Shown here: positions 34,201-42,079 of the stretch, piece after piece
Position numbering within the stretch: the first letter of the stretch is position 1
How the letters are laid out: every line of letters begins with the position of its first letter
Assembly: GCA_001897445.1 (NCBI GenBank)
Contig: MKSX01000024.1
Coordinates: forward strand, 1-49,582
Source of the DNA: Alphaproteobacteria bacterium 33-17
GTDB taxonomy: Bacteria > Pseudomonadota > Alphaproteobacteria > Rickettsiales > 33-17
DNA: 49,582 nt
Reading direction: 5' to 3'
Position numbers and translations under genes: made by a program
The notes under the pieces: generated by a model
Seen by the model: only the letters and a program-made list of their open reading frames with translations
Told to the model about the DNA's origin: nothing
The model's database searches: none

Positions 34201-35086
34201 CTGAGAGTACAGCTTTAATGTTAAGGAAGTTACCCAGGTCTTGATAATTGCTATAAGATCCTCTAATCATTTTGAATACGGTTTTAATATCGTTAAATGA
34301 TACAAACCTTGAACATTCGATAAACTTAGAAATATAATTCAGTAAAGTAGGCAAAAAGTTTATCAGATAACCAGCGCCATAAACAGTAGCTGAAGAATAT
34401 GGATTGGATATAATTCTGTGTAGAGTAAAAGCTAGTCTTATTGCCTGAAAGCTAAGATCACAAGCGCCATGCATAGTGTTGAAATAAAAGTCAAAATTAT
34501 AGCCAATACTGTTTTTTATGGTTTCTCTTGAAACAGAATTACCTGTTGCAATTGTATAGTTAAGCATCGCTTCTTCAGAAGCCTTAAACTTATTATCATA
34601 AAACTGCTCAACATATTTTTCTTTAATTTCAACGGCATATTGTCTTGATTTCACATCAATTACGCTATTTAAAGCTATGCAGCTTAACATACCAAATGAT
34701 GCATATGAAAAAACTGACTTTACAGCAAAAGCATGAGATGCAACCATTGGAAAAATTGTTTGAATTACATATTTAAGCGATTCACCTAATAATAGTTTTG
34801 CAGTTGTTTTTTTGTTATTTCTGGCAACATCAAAAACATCATTAACTCCGACTAGTCTGGTATATTTATATAGCAAAGCCGCGCCATAACGCATTTTTTC
34901 CATGCGGGAGGTTTTCTTTACAGTAATATACTGCGCGTATTTTGCATATTCAGATTCAAAGTAAATATTTAGCAAATCACTTTGGAACTGTTTTACTGAT
35001 ATTTCAATAGGTTCGCGGTTATTTTTAATAAATGCGGCTTCTAAGTCTTTGATTCTTCTATCTATTATTTGCGCAGGCTTTAACAT
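31223..35086 (-). CDS. Giant ABC-type ATPase with membrane-like N-terminus and ~550-aa helical insert
   Basis: This 1287-residue protein has residues ~60-290 that look like a membrane region. Their layout recalls the SbmA/ABCD-type ABC transmembrane domain (a polar helix with T-G-N-S-V-S-R-E-T-I between helices), though it is degenerate. Residues ~290-810 are a long helical, solenoid-like segment that weakly recalls the 5-2806 protein. The nucleotide-binding domain is unmistakable: Walker A G-Q-T-G-G-G-K-S at 843-850, Q-loop I-P-Q-E near 885, signature M-S-G-G-Q at 957-961, Walker B L-L-I-L-D-E with D982-E983, and H-loop His1081. About 180 residues of unknown helical tail follow. TAATG overlap (1 base) with the 772-aa gene upstream indicates a coupled operon. 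The substrate and role are unknown. Confidence 0.85.
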   Translation of the reverse strand: MLKPAQIIDRRIKDLEAAFIKNNREPIEISVKQFQSDLLNIYFESEYAKYAQYITVKKTSRMEKMRYGAALLYKYTRLVGVNDVFDVARNNKKTTAKLLLGESLKYVIQTIFPMVASHAFAVKSVFSYASFGMLSCIALNSVIDVKSRQYAVEIKEKYVEQFYDNKFKASEEAMLNYTIATGNSVSRETIKNSIGYNFDFYFNTMHGACDLSFQAIRLAFTLHRIISNPYSSATVYGAGYLINFLPTLLNYISKFIECSRFVSFNDIKTVFKMIRGSYSNYQDLGNFLNIKAVLSDLKVQSNINVADIFFRVAGNNPQITQQIAASLSINNPIIANIVPKDSTLAASIQDKFSSKQNLSDFMRYLWQAGDVASLKIIISQVTANLKNNKNLLVDIISEIVVTNFLRPIINQIANEDFSTCASNKEVIDKVFAKLVNDPDDKNIVSAKNQITKILDLKKLDAKIIVPQLAALLLSDHIDIRNMIENHLVNDNFINSIDTFAKQALDASSDIFIKDTIQKFATSKFTKVINNVSNGASNVKLQNLLINLGNIVKFNPEISKEFKSKSENLPPQYNALKDIWEYIGGIFTLPALTAKYASDIAGFINSSSESILKINAVKVIDAMIKTDVLESDQKKSDTSAVTIKKAGLEGAYRKANDKTRKILEDERKKTAHKSRVAEALKKYAFSFKDVADVLVKIIGMSHGLIDTNSFLAQFLGKFIIDQSRPDNRIIGQEGDSITKQLSGSLDTLVAGIRLDNYSTNAIANIYKSEVDVANEIPNAWVKLNAGMQIKIPYAAHSGFAVADMITKTMTGILGTSGDSKDTKTLIRLNSNLEVLKGKVIQFSGQTGGGKSVTTAILSDFWRLFSGKMERDKNLKPESIIYIPQEAPPILGNLTVYEFMTADLKNEGDNKVYFNENGSLKSDEIKVKIRSLMAGVALDNKYYEVDNGVDPLNESFGGMSGGQKMRVLLVRAMLNLETRLLILDESISSLPDQFGMLTKSEIHHILCATFNTPFNKEYDDHISSSSNILEMSQRFKDSYGVPDDINEIDRINAEMHMSVKNIVMSKIKQFAVNCNASVISIVHQEEKHPLKYMPEDAVVESLSTGFADVMWNLRPSDQDLSENTIDVHNLNVRYHILNKGGLLNRSELYLRMFADNRGINIPDNSTKTQIEDAIIYHYQNQLIKDTGRTVDLDDSRYDINRAGEKQKIINATIKLIKNQNIKIMDSTIQVERKSQHFRSLLEPTGGLVPILDIKEVNDSPLRVNSVSRISGDHANALSNAKKSLFQQHM

Positions 35087-37404
35087 TATACACCAGTTAT
35101 AAACGGATTATTAAACATATTTTCTCTGGCATTGTTTATATGTGCATCCCGAAAAGATTGCAAATCTTTATTGCAACTATTGGTTTTGTTATGGGAAATT
35201 TTGTCTTTAGATAAAAAATTCAGTTTATCTGATCCAAATATATCAAGCCTTTCTACCTCATTAAGTTCCTGAAATTTCAGTCTTTGTTCATCAAATTTCG
35301 CTAATTTACCTAAAAAACCATCATGAAAATGTGAGGTAAGGGGCTGATAATACATATTTTTATTCTTTCTGTCATTTTCAAATACAGCATTAAGTGTAAT
35401 AAGCCTTAAAAACGGTATATGGCTTGTAATAATGCTAAAAGCCAGCATTAAATATTTATCAATAAAAAAATTCCTAAAATTTTTAGGTTCATTTTTAATT
35501 TTAGATTCATATGCATTAGAAACTTTTATTAATTCTGGGGGCATGAACTTACTTTTCCAGAGGCTAATCTTTGATAACGATGAATTTTTAACCCTATTAA
35601 AATATTCAGATGCGCTATTTTTCTTATCCTCATTTAAAAAATAATGATAAAATGCGTATATACTAGCAAAAATAGGTGCTAAAACTATAGTATATACCAT
35701 AAAATTCATGGATAGATTTTTTAAAGTATTCAAACTTACTAAAGTCTTTGCGGTATGCAGCACTTCATTTCCAGCCATCCGCAATGCATTGTTAATGCCT
35801 AAATCACTTTTAATAAGCCCATAAATCCAATAATTTGATAGAAATACTGTAAGTAACGCAGATAAATCTTTCGATACAAAGCTTGCTCCAAATGCAGCGC
35901 TGTAGATCGCTATATATGGCAATATAAAGTTACTTGCAACAGATATAGCAAACTTAGGAAGTATAAATGAAACTAAGGCGCAAATGCCAAATGCCAAGCC
36001 TAAATTATAAATATTTATTTTTTTCCTAAAGTTAGTATCAAAGTTATATTTGTACTTAGTCCAGTTACTAAAATCACTTGTAATGCATAAAAAAGTATAG
36101 CCAATGAGCATAGATCTATTAGCGCTCAAAACTAACATATGGCTAGCTATTAGATTAATGATAGTTTGTATTTTTGATGGGCGATGAACATAAAGACCAT
36201 GTTTTTCACCAATAAAGATTGATTTAAAATCACTGTATGCGCTTTTAATTCTGGATTTATTCAGAGTTAATACACCTCTGGTGAGATTATAGATTGATCT
36301 AAGAATAATCTCGGAAATTTCTAGTACATTTAATAATATCAAATCATAAAAAATCCTAAAAGGGGTAAAAAGCTTGATATTAAAGATTATTGAAAGCCCG
36401 CCTGCAAGATTAATAAAATTATACCACCATTTTTTTGACAGATAATTATACAATCTTTTAGAATAAGTTTCGGGATTATTTGCAATGTATAGGCTGCTAA
36501 AATAAATATCGTTTGCAACCTTTAAATAAGCCTTTCTAATCTCATCTTTTGAGAGGGATGGGTTATTATTAATCACATGAAATAAGGCAACAATCTGAGG
36601 GTAGGTTTCTATCTCAAAATCATGGATATATCCAGCTAAATCAAAATAAAATTTTTTATTATTTTTGCTAATCTCTTTTAAAATTAGCTGTTTATTTTCG
36701 TTAGCTTCATCATAATTTTCTTTAATATTTTGCAGAGTAACGTTTGACTCACTTTCAAATAGAATTCCTAAGGCAATGTTAATTTTACTTTTATAATTAT
36801 TTTCTATGAGTTTAAAACTATTGTTCAATTTCTCAATATGATCTGTTGGTAAGTTTATTTCAGCTAAAATATTGTCTAACAATTGTTTTGATGAATCTTT
36901 ATTAGTTAGCGCTGCAATAATTTTTGTATCAATAACGTTACTAATTCTTAAACTTCTGGCTATTTTTGCTGCTGTCAGAACCTTCATTGCTGTTATAGAA
37001 TGACTAACGATATTCTCAAGCTTAGCGTCTGATAAATTTAACTCTTTCTGTTTGTTACTAAGTTTTTTTAATGATAAAAAACCGCAGTTTTCAATAGTTT
37101 TAATATCATCGTAAATTAGCTTGGTATTGCTAAAAATTGAATCAAGTTTATTTGAAAAACCTGCTATTACATTATATATTTCTGATTCGTTAAATGTAAC
37201 TCCGTTTGAAGATAAGATTTTGAAACATGTTTTACTTAAACTATTCTCATCAAAAAAGATGTGGTTGTTTTTATCGCTATTTTCATTAAATCCATTAAAA
37301 TCAACTTCTTCTAAGATATCTCTTAACAATAAATCATATTTTTCCTGAGATAATGACTTTATAAGTGATTCTTTAACGGAGTCTTCTAGCAAGCTTGCAA
37401 CCAT
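35086..37404 (-). CDS. Uncharacterised 772-aa multi-pass protein, partner of the giant ABC ATPase
   Basis: I do not recognise this one. Residues 1-~310 are soluble, helical and charged. From ~330 to ~600 there are several hydrophobic segments: around W-W-Y-N-F-I-N-L-A-G-G-L-S-I-I, F-Y-D-L-I-L-L-N-V-L, G-L-A-F-G-I-C-A-L-V-S-F-I-L-P, N-F-I-L-P-Y-I-A-I-Y and Y-T-I-V-L-A-P-I-F-A-S-I-Y. This suggests four to six membrane passes, and then a soluble Asn/Lys-rich tail. There is no signal peptide. It is the first gene of a promoter-driven operon and is translationally coupled (TAATG) to the 1287-aa ABC-type protein. The two products therefore likely form one membrane complex, with this one supplying additional transmembrane helices. 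Confidence 0.8.
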   Translation of the reverse strand: MVASLLEDSVKESLIKSLSQEKYDLLLRDILEEVDFNGFNENSDKNNHIFFDENSLSKTCFKILSSNGVTFNESEIYNVIAGFSNKLDSIFSNTKLIYDDIKTIENCGFLSLKKLSNKQKELNLSDAKLENIVSHSITAMKVLTAAKIARSLRISNVIDTKIIAALTNKDSSKQLLDNILAEINLPTDHIEKLNNSFKLIENNYKSKINIALGILFESESNVTLQNIKENYDEANENKQLILKEISKNNKKFYFDLAGYIHDFEIETYPQIVALFHVINNNPSLSKDEIRKAYLKVANDIYFSSLYIANNPETYSKRLYNYLSKKWWYNFINLAGGLSIIFNIKLFTPFRIFYDLILLNVLEISEIILRSIYNLTRGVLTLNKSRIKSAYSDFKSIFIGEKHGLYVHRPSKIQTIINLIASHMLVLSANRSMLIGYTFLCITSDFSNWTKYKYNFDTNFRKKINIYNLGLAFGICALVSFILPKFAISVASNFILPYIAIYSAAFGASFVSKDLSALLTVFLSNYWIYGLIKSDLGINNALRMAGNEVLHTAKTLVSLNTLKNLSMNFMVYTIVLAPIFASIYAFYHYFLNEDKKNSASEYFNRVKNSSLSKISLWKSKFMPPELIKVSNAYESKIKNEPKNFRNFFIDKYLMLAFSIITSHIPFLRLITLNAVFENDRKNKNMYYQPLTSHFHDGFLGKLAKFDEQRLKFQELNEVERLDIFGSDKLNFLSKDKISHNKTNSCNKDLQSFRDAHINNARENMFNNPFITGV

Positions 37405-37446
37405 TGATATACCGTGAAATTTTCATGCATTATTAATAAACGCTGA

Positions 37447-37474
37447 ATTATACTCATAGATTCAACTTAGTCAA
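37447..37474 (-). promoter_or_regulatory. Sigma70-type promoter of the 772-aa/1287-aa operon
   Basis: On the minus strand, TTGACT (37474-37469) and a perfect TATAAT (37452-37447) are separated by 16 bases. The predicted start is near 37440, about 36 bases before the ATG at 37404. This is one of the two best promoters in the window, suggesting the operon is well expressed. Confidence 0.7.
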
Positions 37475-37527
37475 TATTTGACTGGATACTAACGGTTTGG
37501 GAATAATAAGTAAACCATGATAAATGG

Positions 37528-37631
37528 TATAGTGAATTGAGTTGTGTTTTGCACAGAAATAATGAGCGATATGTAGAAAAATCTACATAAGCAAGGAAAT
37601 GACGCATGCACATCTCAACTTAAAAACTATA
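37528..37631. repeat. Family C MITE-like element, copy 1
   Basis: This 104-bp element has terminal TATAGT and ACTATA, subterminal imperfect inverted arms (TTGAGTTGTG / CACATCTCAA) and a central hairpin ATGTAGA-AAAA-TCTACAT. It is followed by GGAAATGACGCAT, which is shared exactly with copy 2 at 46636-46741. Its right end overlaps the last codons and the stop of the 177-aa gene. Confidence 0.8.
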
Positions 37632-38153
37632 GTCAGTTTCAAATGTATGGATATCAATATCGTAATTGCTTGAACTATAAGTAGTTATTTCACCATGATT
37701 ATCATGAGACATGTCCAGTAAGTTTTTAATATCAAAACCCTTATCGCAGACTACAACATAATCTTCGCCGCTAAAAGTGCCGCCTTTGTGTGCTATGCCA
37801 TTATTATATTCAACAAACTTTATAGCAGTAAATACTTCATTATGAAAGTCAGAGCCTTGTTTTGTACTATATATAAAAGGCTTTAGCATTTCGGTTCTTT
37901 CCTTGTGAATATCTGGCTGAATGTGTTTAAAAACATCTTTTAGACCTTCGCCTTTTAGTTCTTCTAGTCTTTCCTTAGTTTCTTTATGAATATCTGGCTG
38001 CTTTAAATGATCAGGTATATCAAAGTCAAACTGGCGAACTTCTAAAGTTTTGCCATTGGTATCGGTAACAGACAGGAACTTTTGAGACATGAATTCATTG
38101 TCACCGCTAACATCAAACTCAATTTTTTCAAACTTTATGTTGTATTTACCCAT
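37620..38153 (-). CDS. Uncharacterised 177-aa protein with internal P-D-I-H-K-E duplication
   Basis: I do not recognise this one. It encodes 177 acidic residues with no membrane segment or signal. A ~26-residue unit is duplicated: Q-P-D-I-H-K-E-T-K-E-R-L near residues 53-64 and Q-P-D-I-H-K-E-R-T-E-M-L near 79-90. The C-terminal half has a beta-rich look with G-T-F-S-G-E-D-Y-V-V-V-C-D. The last three codons and the stop lie in the end of family C copy 1, so the present C-terminus may have been set by the element's insertion. It lies between two lineage-specific genes on the same strand. Confidence 0.65.
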   Translation of the reverse strand: MGKYNIKFEKIEFDVSGDNEFMSQKFLSVTDTNGKTLEVRQFDFDIPDHLKQPDIHKETKERLEELKGEGLKDVFKHIQPDIHKERTEMLKPFIYSTKQGSDFHNEVFTAIKFVEYNNGIAHKGGTFSGEDYVVVCDKGFDIKNLLDMSHDNHGEITTYSSSNYDIDIHTFETDYSF

Positions 38154-38341
38154 AATATCACCTGATTTATTTTTTAATAAATTTAGTATAGCAATTTGAT
38201 AAGTCTGTGTAAATATTAAAGAATTATTATAATAATTAAAGCTAATTTAAAGAAAAGTTTGTTTGAATAAAAGGGTTCGGCAAGCTTATTTTGCTAGGTT
38301 GCTATATCGCATTTACCAGCTTAAATCCCTATTAAAAGTCG

Positions 38342-39598
38342 CTATTTGTGTCTTTTTCGATTATCCTTATTTCTAGAGTTTTTAGCATTTTCAAGTCTAT
38401 CAATAGGCTTGGCAGGTGTTCTTTTCTTTACAGTAGAAGATTTTTCACCTTCTGCAACTGGAAGGTTGTTTTTTGTAAATTTTGCGGTGTTATTTGCAGG
38501 TAATTTTGTATTTTTTTGCTCCTTAACATTATTATTCTGTTTATCTACCTTTGCGCTGTTATCAACATCATTAATATTATCTACGTTCAGTTGCTTGGTT
38601 TTTATTCTTACAGATTCAACGGCGTCTTCTAAGCTTAATGTATTTGTACTTACTGAATTTATTATTTCAGAAAAGTGGCTATTTAAAAAAACAGATAAAT
38701 AAGGCTTATCCTTTTCTAACTTAACAAAATCTTCAAATTTTAGCTGACCAGATTCAAAAAGCGCATTTATATTATTTATATCATTTAATACAGCGCAATA
38801 AGTATCGGGATTTATAATCGCTAAATCAATAATATCTTTGAAACTTGCTTTGCCAGAATCAATCAAATCCTTTATGGTTTTAGCTTCTTTTAGCATAACA
38901 TAATAAATATTGCGGCTCGTAGTAATAAGCTCAAGAATATCTTGAAAACTTGATGAATTATCCTCAAGAAACATTTTTATTTTAGGAGTGTCATTAATTA
39001 TAAGATTATATATTTTAGGGTTCGTAAAGGATAGGTTAGCAATCTCTGCAAATTTTATGTTACCAGACTCAAGTAACGCTTTTATTTGATATCTGTCTTT
39101 TAAAATAAGACAATAATTTTCAAGGTTTGTGCTTGCTAGCTTAACAATCTCTGCAAACTTTACCTTATTAGAGCCAAGAAGAGTGTTTATTTCAAAGCTA
39201 GTATGTGATATATAGTAATAAGTCGGAAGTTTGTTGGTTGCTAGATTAACAAGGTCTTCAAGCTTTACATGACCAGTCTCAAAAAGCGAATTTATTTCAT
39301 AAATATTATCTAACATAATATTATAAATTTCAGGTTTATCAGTAGCAAGCTTTACAATCTCACCAAATGTTACATGATCATAATCCATCAGCGTTTTTAT
39401 TTTATCGATGTTATTTAACACGTCGCAACAAACTTCATTGTTGGTACGAGCTAACTGAATAATCTCATCAAAATTTACTTTATCAGTGAACAATAAAGTT
39501 TCAATAACCCATGCGTTGCCATAGAGTATCATACAAGCTGTGTCGCCTAAATCAGTTCTGTTTTTTTCAACAAGTTCTTTGAATTCTGTCATTTTCAT
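38342..39598 (-). CDS. 35-residue helical-repeat protein with basic tail
   Basis: This 418-residue protein is mostly about nine tandem 35-residue repeats (residues ~5-325). The consensus is roughly [KST]-[FL]-x-[ED]-[IL]-[IV]-x-L-A-x-x-[NK]-x-x-x-Y-x-x-[IM]-L-x-[ND]-x-x-x-I-[KN]-x-L-[LF]-[ED]-[ST]-G-x-[VI]. Unit length is exactly 35 in most copies, predicting two helices per unit and a superhelical solenoid. The F-x-x-[ED]-I-V-K-[LI]-A-[ST]-N opening resembles the repeat start of Burkholderia/marine TALE-like proteins, but the following G-G is missing. Residues ~330-418 are disordered, Lys/Asn-rich and end with basic clusters K-K-R and R-K-R-H-K, which could act as nuclear-localisation or nucleic-acid-binding signals. 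I cannot assign a family; a host-directed effector is a hypothesis. Confidence 0.75.
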   Translation of the reverse strand: MKMTEFKELVEKNRTDLGDTACMILYGNAWVIETLLFTDKVNFDEIIQLARTNNEVCCDVLNNIDKIKTLMDYDHVTFGEIVKLATDKPEIYNIMLDNIYEINSLFETGHVKLEDLVNLATNKLPTYYYISHTSFEINTLLGSNKVKFAEIVKLASTNLENYCLILKDRYQIKALLESGNIKFAEIANLSFTNPKIYNLIINDTPKIKMFLEDNSSSFQDILELITTSRNIYYVMLKEAKTIKDLIDSGKASFKDIIDLAIINPDTYCAVLNDINNINALFESGQLKFEDFVKLEKDKPYLSVFLNSHFSEIINSVSTNTLSLEDAVESVRIKTKQLNVDNINDVDNSAKVDKQNNNVKEQKNTKLPANNTAKFTKNNLPVAEGEKSSTVKKRTPAKPIDRLENAKNSRNKDNRKRHK

Positions 39599-39682
39599 AA
39601 AGAGTAACCATTATCAAATTTCATTAATAATGATAGCATATATAAATGGTTACCAAAAATAAAAATTGCGCTTTTATTTATT

Positions 39683-40120
39683 TTACAACACAAATCCCTC
39701 GATAAGTTCTAAGCTAAACCGTGGAGAGGTTATTATAGATTTTCTGTAAATAATATCATCACAATCCGCCCATTCAATAAATCTTCTCTCTATATCAGGG
39801 TCGTTGAAAAGAATATTTCCTATTGGTCTATTTCCAAGACTTCTTAGCTTATCTGTAATCTCCTTACTAGATTTGCCAATATCATAAATAAGCGACGCTT
39901 TTACAATTAAATTATCGTCCAAATATTCATCTACAGAGCGATAGATAAAGCCATTGTCTTCATACTGCTGAACATTTCTAAGGCTTAAGGTTTTATCAGG
40001 AAAATTATCCTGAATATACTTTGTAAGTGAGCCTTCCCATGTAAATGCCTCAGCGTCAAATTTAGGCGGGTTTTGCTCCCAGTCATGCCATATCATAGAA
40101 TCTTTTAATAATTTCAGCAT
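39683..40120 (-). CDS. Chorismate pyruvate-lyase (UbiC)-like protein
   Basis: This 145-residue protein is, in my reading, a diverged member of the UbiC family, which converts chorismate to 4-hydroxybenzoate, the first committed step of ubiquinone synthesis. The best evidence is L-G-N-R-P-I-G-N-I-L-F, followed by R-R-F-I-E-W and Y-R-K-S, matching UbiC L-G-x-x-P-L-G-x-x-L-F ... R-D-F-I-E and R-R-S. S-L-T-K near the N-terminus and a late Glu (E-L-I-E-G-F) also align. The usual active-site Arg seems to be a Lys (I-V-K-A-S). The start overlaps dapE by up to 38 bases; M9 (40096) is an alternative. It is third in a dapD-dapE-ubiC-like operon. Confidence 0.65.
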   Translation of the reverse strand: MLKLLKDSMIWHDWEQNPPKFDAEAFTWEGSLTKYIQDNFPDKTLSLRNVQQYEDNGFIYRSVDEYLDDNLIVKASLIYDIGKSSKEITDKLRSLGNRPIGNILFNDPDIERRFIEWADCDDIIYRKSIITSPRFSLELIEGFVL

Positions 40121-41210
40121 ATGATTCCGTAAGATTTTTAATATCAGCGATTGGGGTTGCTTCGTTTACCTGATGAGCAGTCTTATTAACCAATCCATAC
40201 TCAATAACAGGGAAATGCTGAGCAATAAACCTAGCGTCAGATGTTCCGCCCGTTGTACTGAGCTTAGGGTAAAGTCCGTTCACCTTAAAAAGCGCCTCAT
40301 TTATCACATTAATAGCTGCCTGATTATTAGTAATAAATGGCCTTGCTGAATCTAAACTTTCAATAGAGTACTTGCAATTACCTATATTATCCTGAACAAT
40401 TTTCTCAACAATATTCTTTAAAGACTCAGGGCTTTGCTGCGGATTATATCTAACATTACATTTAAGGGTACAGCTTCCTGGAATAGTATTACGTGATTCA
40501 TTGCCTGTTTCAATTGAAGTTACTTCTAAATTAGATGGGCTAAAATTTTCATCCCCATTATCTAAAATAAGTTTAGACAGTTCATAAGCTATTTTGCCAG
40601 ATGCCGCCATCGGATTAATAGCATTTTCAGGATATGCAGCATGACCCTGCTTTCCTATAATTTTTATATCAAATGATGCAGAGCCTCTGCGTCCAATTTT
40701 TGCCATTTCTCCCATGATATTAGGGTTTGTCGGCTCACCGACAATGCATAAATCAATATTAATGCTACTTTTCGCTAAATAATCAAGTATCGCAGGAGTA
40801 CCGTAATTATTGGTGATTTCCTCATCATTTGATATTAATAGCGACATTTTGTATTTGGTAGCATCTGCATCTTCTATAAACTCTCTAGCTGCTGAAACAA
40901 AAGAAGCAATAGCTCCCTTCATATCTACAGCACCACGACCGATTATAGATTTATCTTGCTCTAGTGCCTCAAATGGGCTTTGAATCCAGCCATCTCCTGC
41001 TGGGACTACGTCCATATGTCCTGCAAATGCTAAGTGCTTAACACCTCTGCCTATTTCGGCATATAAATTAAACCCTTGTTTTGATTCAATTTTCTTACAG
41101 TTAAAACCTAAATCTTCCAGATAATCTTTTAAAAAATCAATAGAATCTTCGCTACTTGGAGAAACCGTATTAAAACTAATTAGCTTTTTTAGAAGCTCAA
41201 TATCATCCAT
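40083..41210 (-). CDS. dapE: Succinyl-diaminopimelate desuccinylase
   Basis: This 375-residue M20 metallopeptidase-family enzyme hydrolyses N-succinyl-LL-2,6-diaminopimelate in lysine and peptidoglycan-precursor synthesis. Metal-site motifs are all present: F-A-G-H-M-D-V-V-P near residues 63-71, G-R-G-A-V-D-M-K-G near 92-100 and S-N-D-E-E-I near 127-132 with the catalytic Glu pair. A C-terminal G-G-T-S-D-A-R-F near 320-327 and a final His in K-T-A-H-Q-V-N-E are also present. It overlaps dapD by 8 bases upstream and the UbiC-like gene downstream. Its length and intact ligands indicate a working enzyme. Confidence 0.96.
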   Translation of the reverse strand: MDDIELLKKLISFNTVSPSSEDSIDFLKDYLEDLGFNCKKIESKQGFNLYAEIGRGVKHLAFAGHMDVVPAGDGWIQSPFEALEQDKSIIGRGAVDMKGAIASFVSAAREFIEDADATKYKMSLLISNDEEITNNYGTPAILDYLAKSSINIDLCIVGEPTNPNIMGEMAKIGRRGSASFDIKIIGKQGHAAYPENAINPMAASGKIAYELSKLILDNGDENFSPSNLEVTSIETGNESRNTIPGSCTLKCNVRYNPQQSPESLKNIVEKIVQDNIGNCKYSIESLDSARPFITNNQAAINVINEALFKVNGLYPKLSTTGGTSDARFIAQHFPVIEYGLVNKTAHQVNEATPIADIKNLTESYAEIIKRFYDMA

Positions 41211-42015
41211 TTCTTAAAATCTCGTTAAGTTCAGTTTTTGATAAGGTTTTGCTATCTACTTGCTTGATAATAATTGCAGCATATTTAGATGTTTTGCCGT
41301 CACCTGACATAATATTACCCGGAATAACAACTGATTTTGGCGGAATATAGCCATAAGTAATTTCACCTGTCATTTGGTTATATATCTTGGTGCTTGCCGC
41401 AATGTATACGCCCATAGAAATTACCGCTCCGTCACCAACTCTAACGCCTTCTGCAATTTCACTTCTTGCTCCGATAAAGCAGTTGTCACCAATAATAACA
41501 GGGGAGGCTTGTAATGGCTCTAACACACCACCAATTCCAGCACCACCAGATATATGGCAGTTTTTACCAATTTGCGCGCAGCTTCCAATTGTTGCCCAGG
41601 TATCAACCATTGTACCCTCACCAACATACGCACCAATATTTATAAAAGATGGCATAAGCACTACGTTTTTCGCAACATAACTTCCGTACCTAACAATAGA
41701 GCCAGGAACTAACCTAAAGCCTGCTTCTTTAAAATTATCTTCTGTCCAGCCTGCTGTTTTAAGAGGTATTTTATCGAATGCTGAATAGCTTGTCATATCA
41801 TATGGTCTGCTTGTCTTAACCCTGAAATACAAAAGCACAGCTTTTTTCACCCATTCGTTAACCTTCACATCTCCGTTTTCTAAAGCCTCTGCTGCCCTCA
41901 AAGTACCATTGTCTATAAGCTCTATTGCTGTATGTATAGGGGATTGATCGCTATTTGCTAAATCCTTTATTTCCCAAAGTTCTTTAATTTGTTTTTGTAA
42001 ATTTTCGATATTCAT
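41203..42015 (-). CDS. dapD: Tetrahydrodipicolinate N-succinyltransferase
   Basis: This 270-residue left-handed beta-helix enzyme transfers succinyl from succinyl-CoA to tetrahydrodipicolinate, immediately before DapE in the lysine/meso-DAP route. Family marks are [23 protein letters not shown] near residues 109-131, [14 protein letters not shown] near 134-147, G-I-G-G-V-L-E-P near 160-167 and the E-I-A-E-G-V-R-V-G hexapeptides near 185-195. ATG follows AAGGAT. It is the first gene of the operon and divergent from dnaE across a 64-base space. Confidence 0.97.
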   Translation of the reverse strand: MNIENLQKQIKELWEIKDLANSDQSPIHTAIELIDNGTLRAAEALENGDVKVNEWVKKAVLLYFRVKTSRPYDMTSYSAFDKIPLKTAGWTEDNFKEAGFRLVPGSIVRYGSYVAKNVVLMPSFINIGAYVGEGTMVDTWATIGSCAQIGKNCHISGGAGIGGVLEPLQASPVIIGDNCFIGARSEIAEGVRVGDGAVISMGVYIAASTKIYNQMTGEITYGYIPPKSVVIPGNIMSGDGKTSKYAAIIIKQVDSKTLSKTELNEILRNG

Positions 42016-42079
42016 GATAACTATATCCTTATATTTATTAAATCCAATCTATGACGTTTAGTTATTTTTGCAAGTTTTT

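Noticed and set aside
31223..35086. Classification of the 1287-aa protein as an SMC/Rad50 ATPase because of its long helical part
   Set aside because: The Walker A to signature spacing (~107 residues) and the position of the helical part before, not between, the two ATPase halves fit an ABC transporter-type domain instead.
38342..39598. Reading a TALE DNA target code from the 35-residue repeats
   Set aside because: The residues at the specificity position are not aligned with certainty and the following G-G is absent, so any code would be invented.
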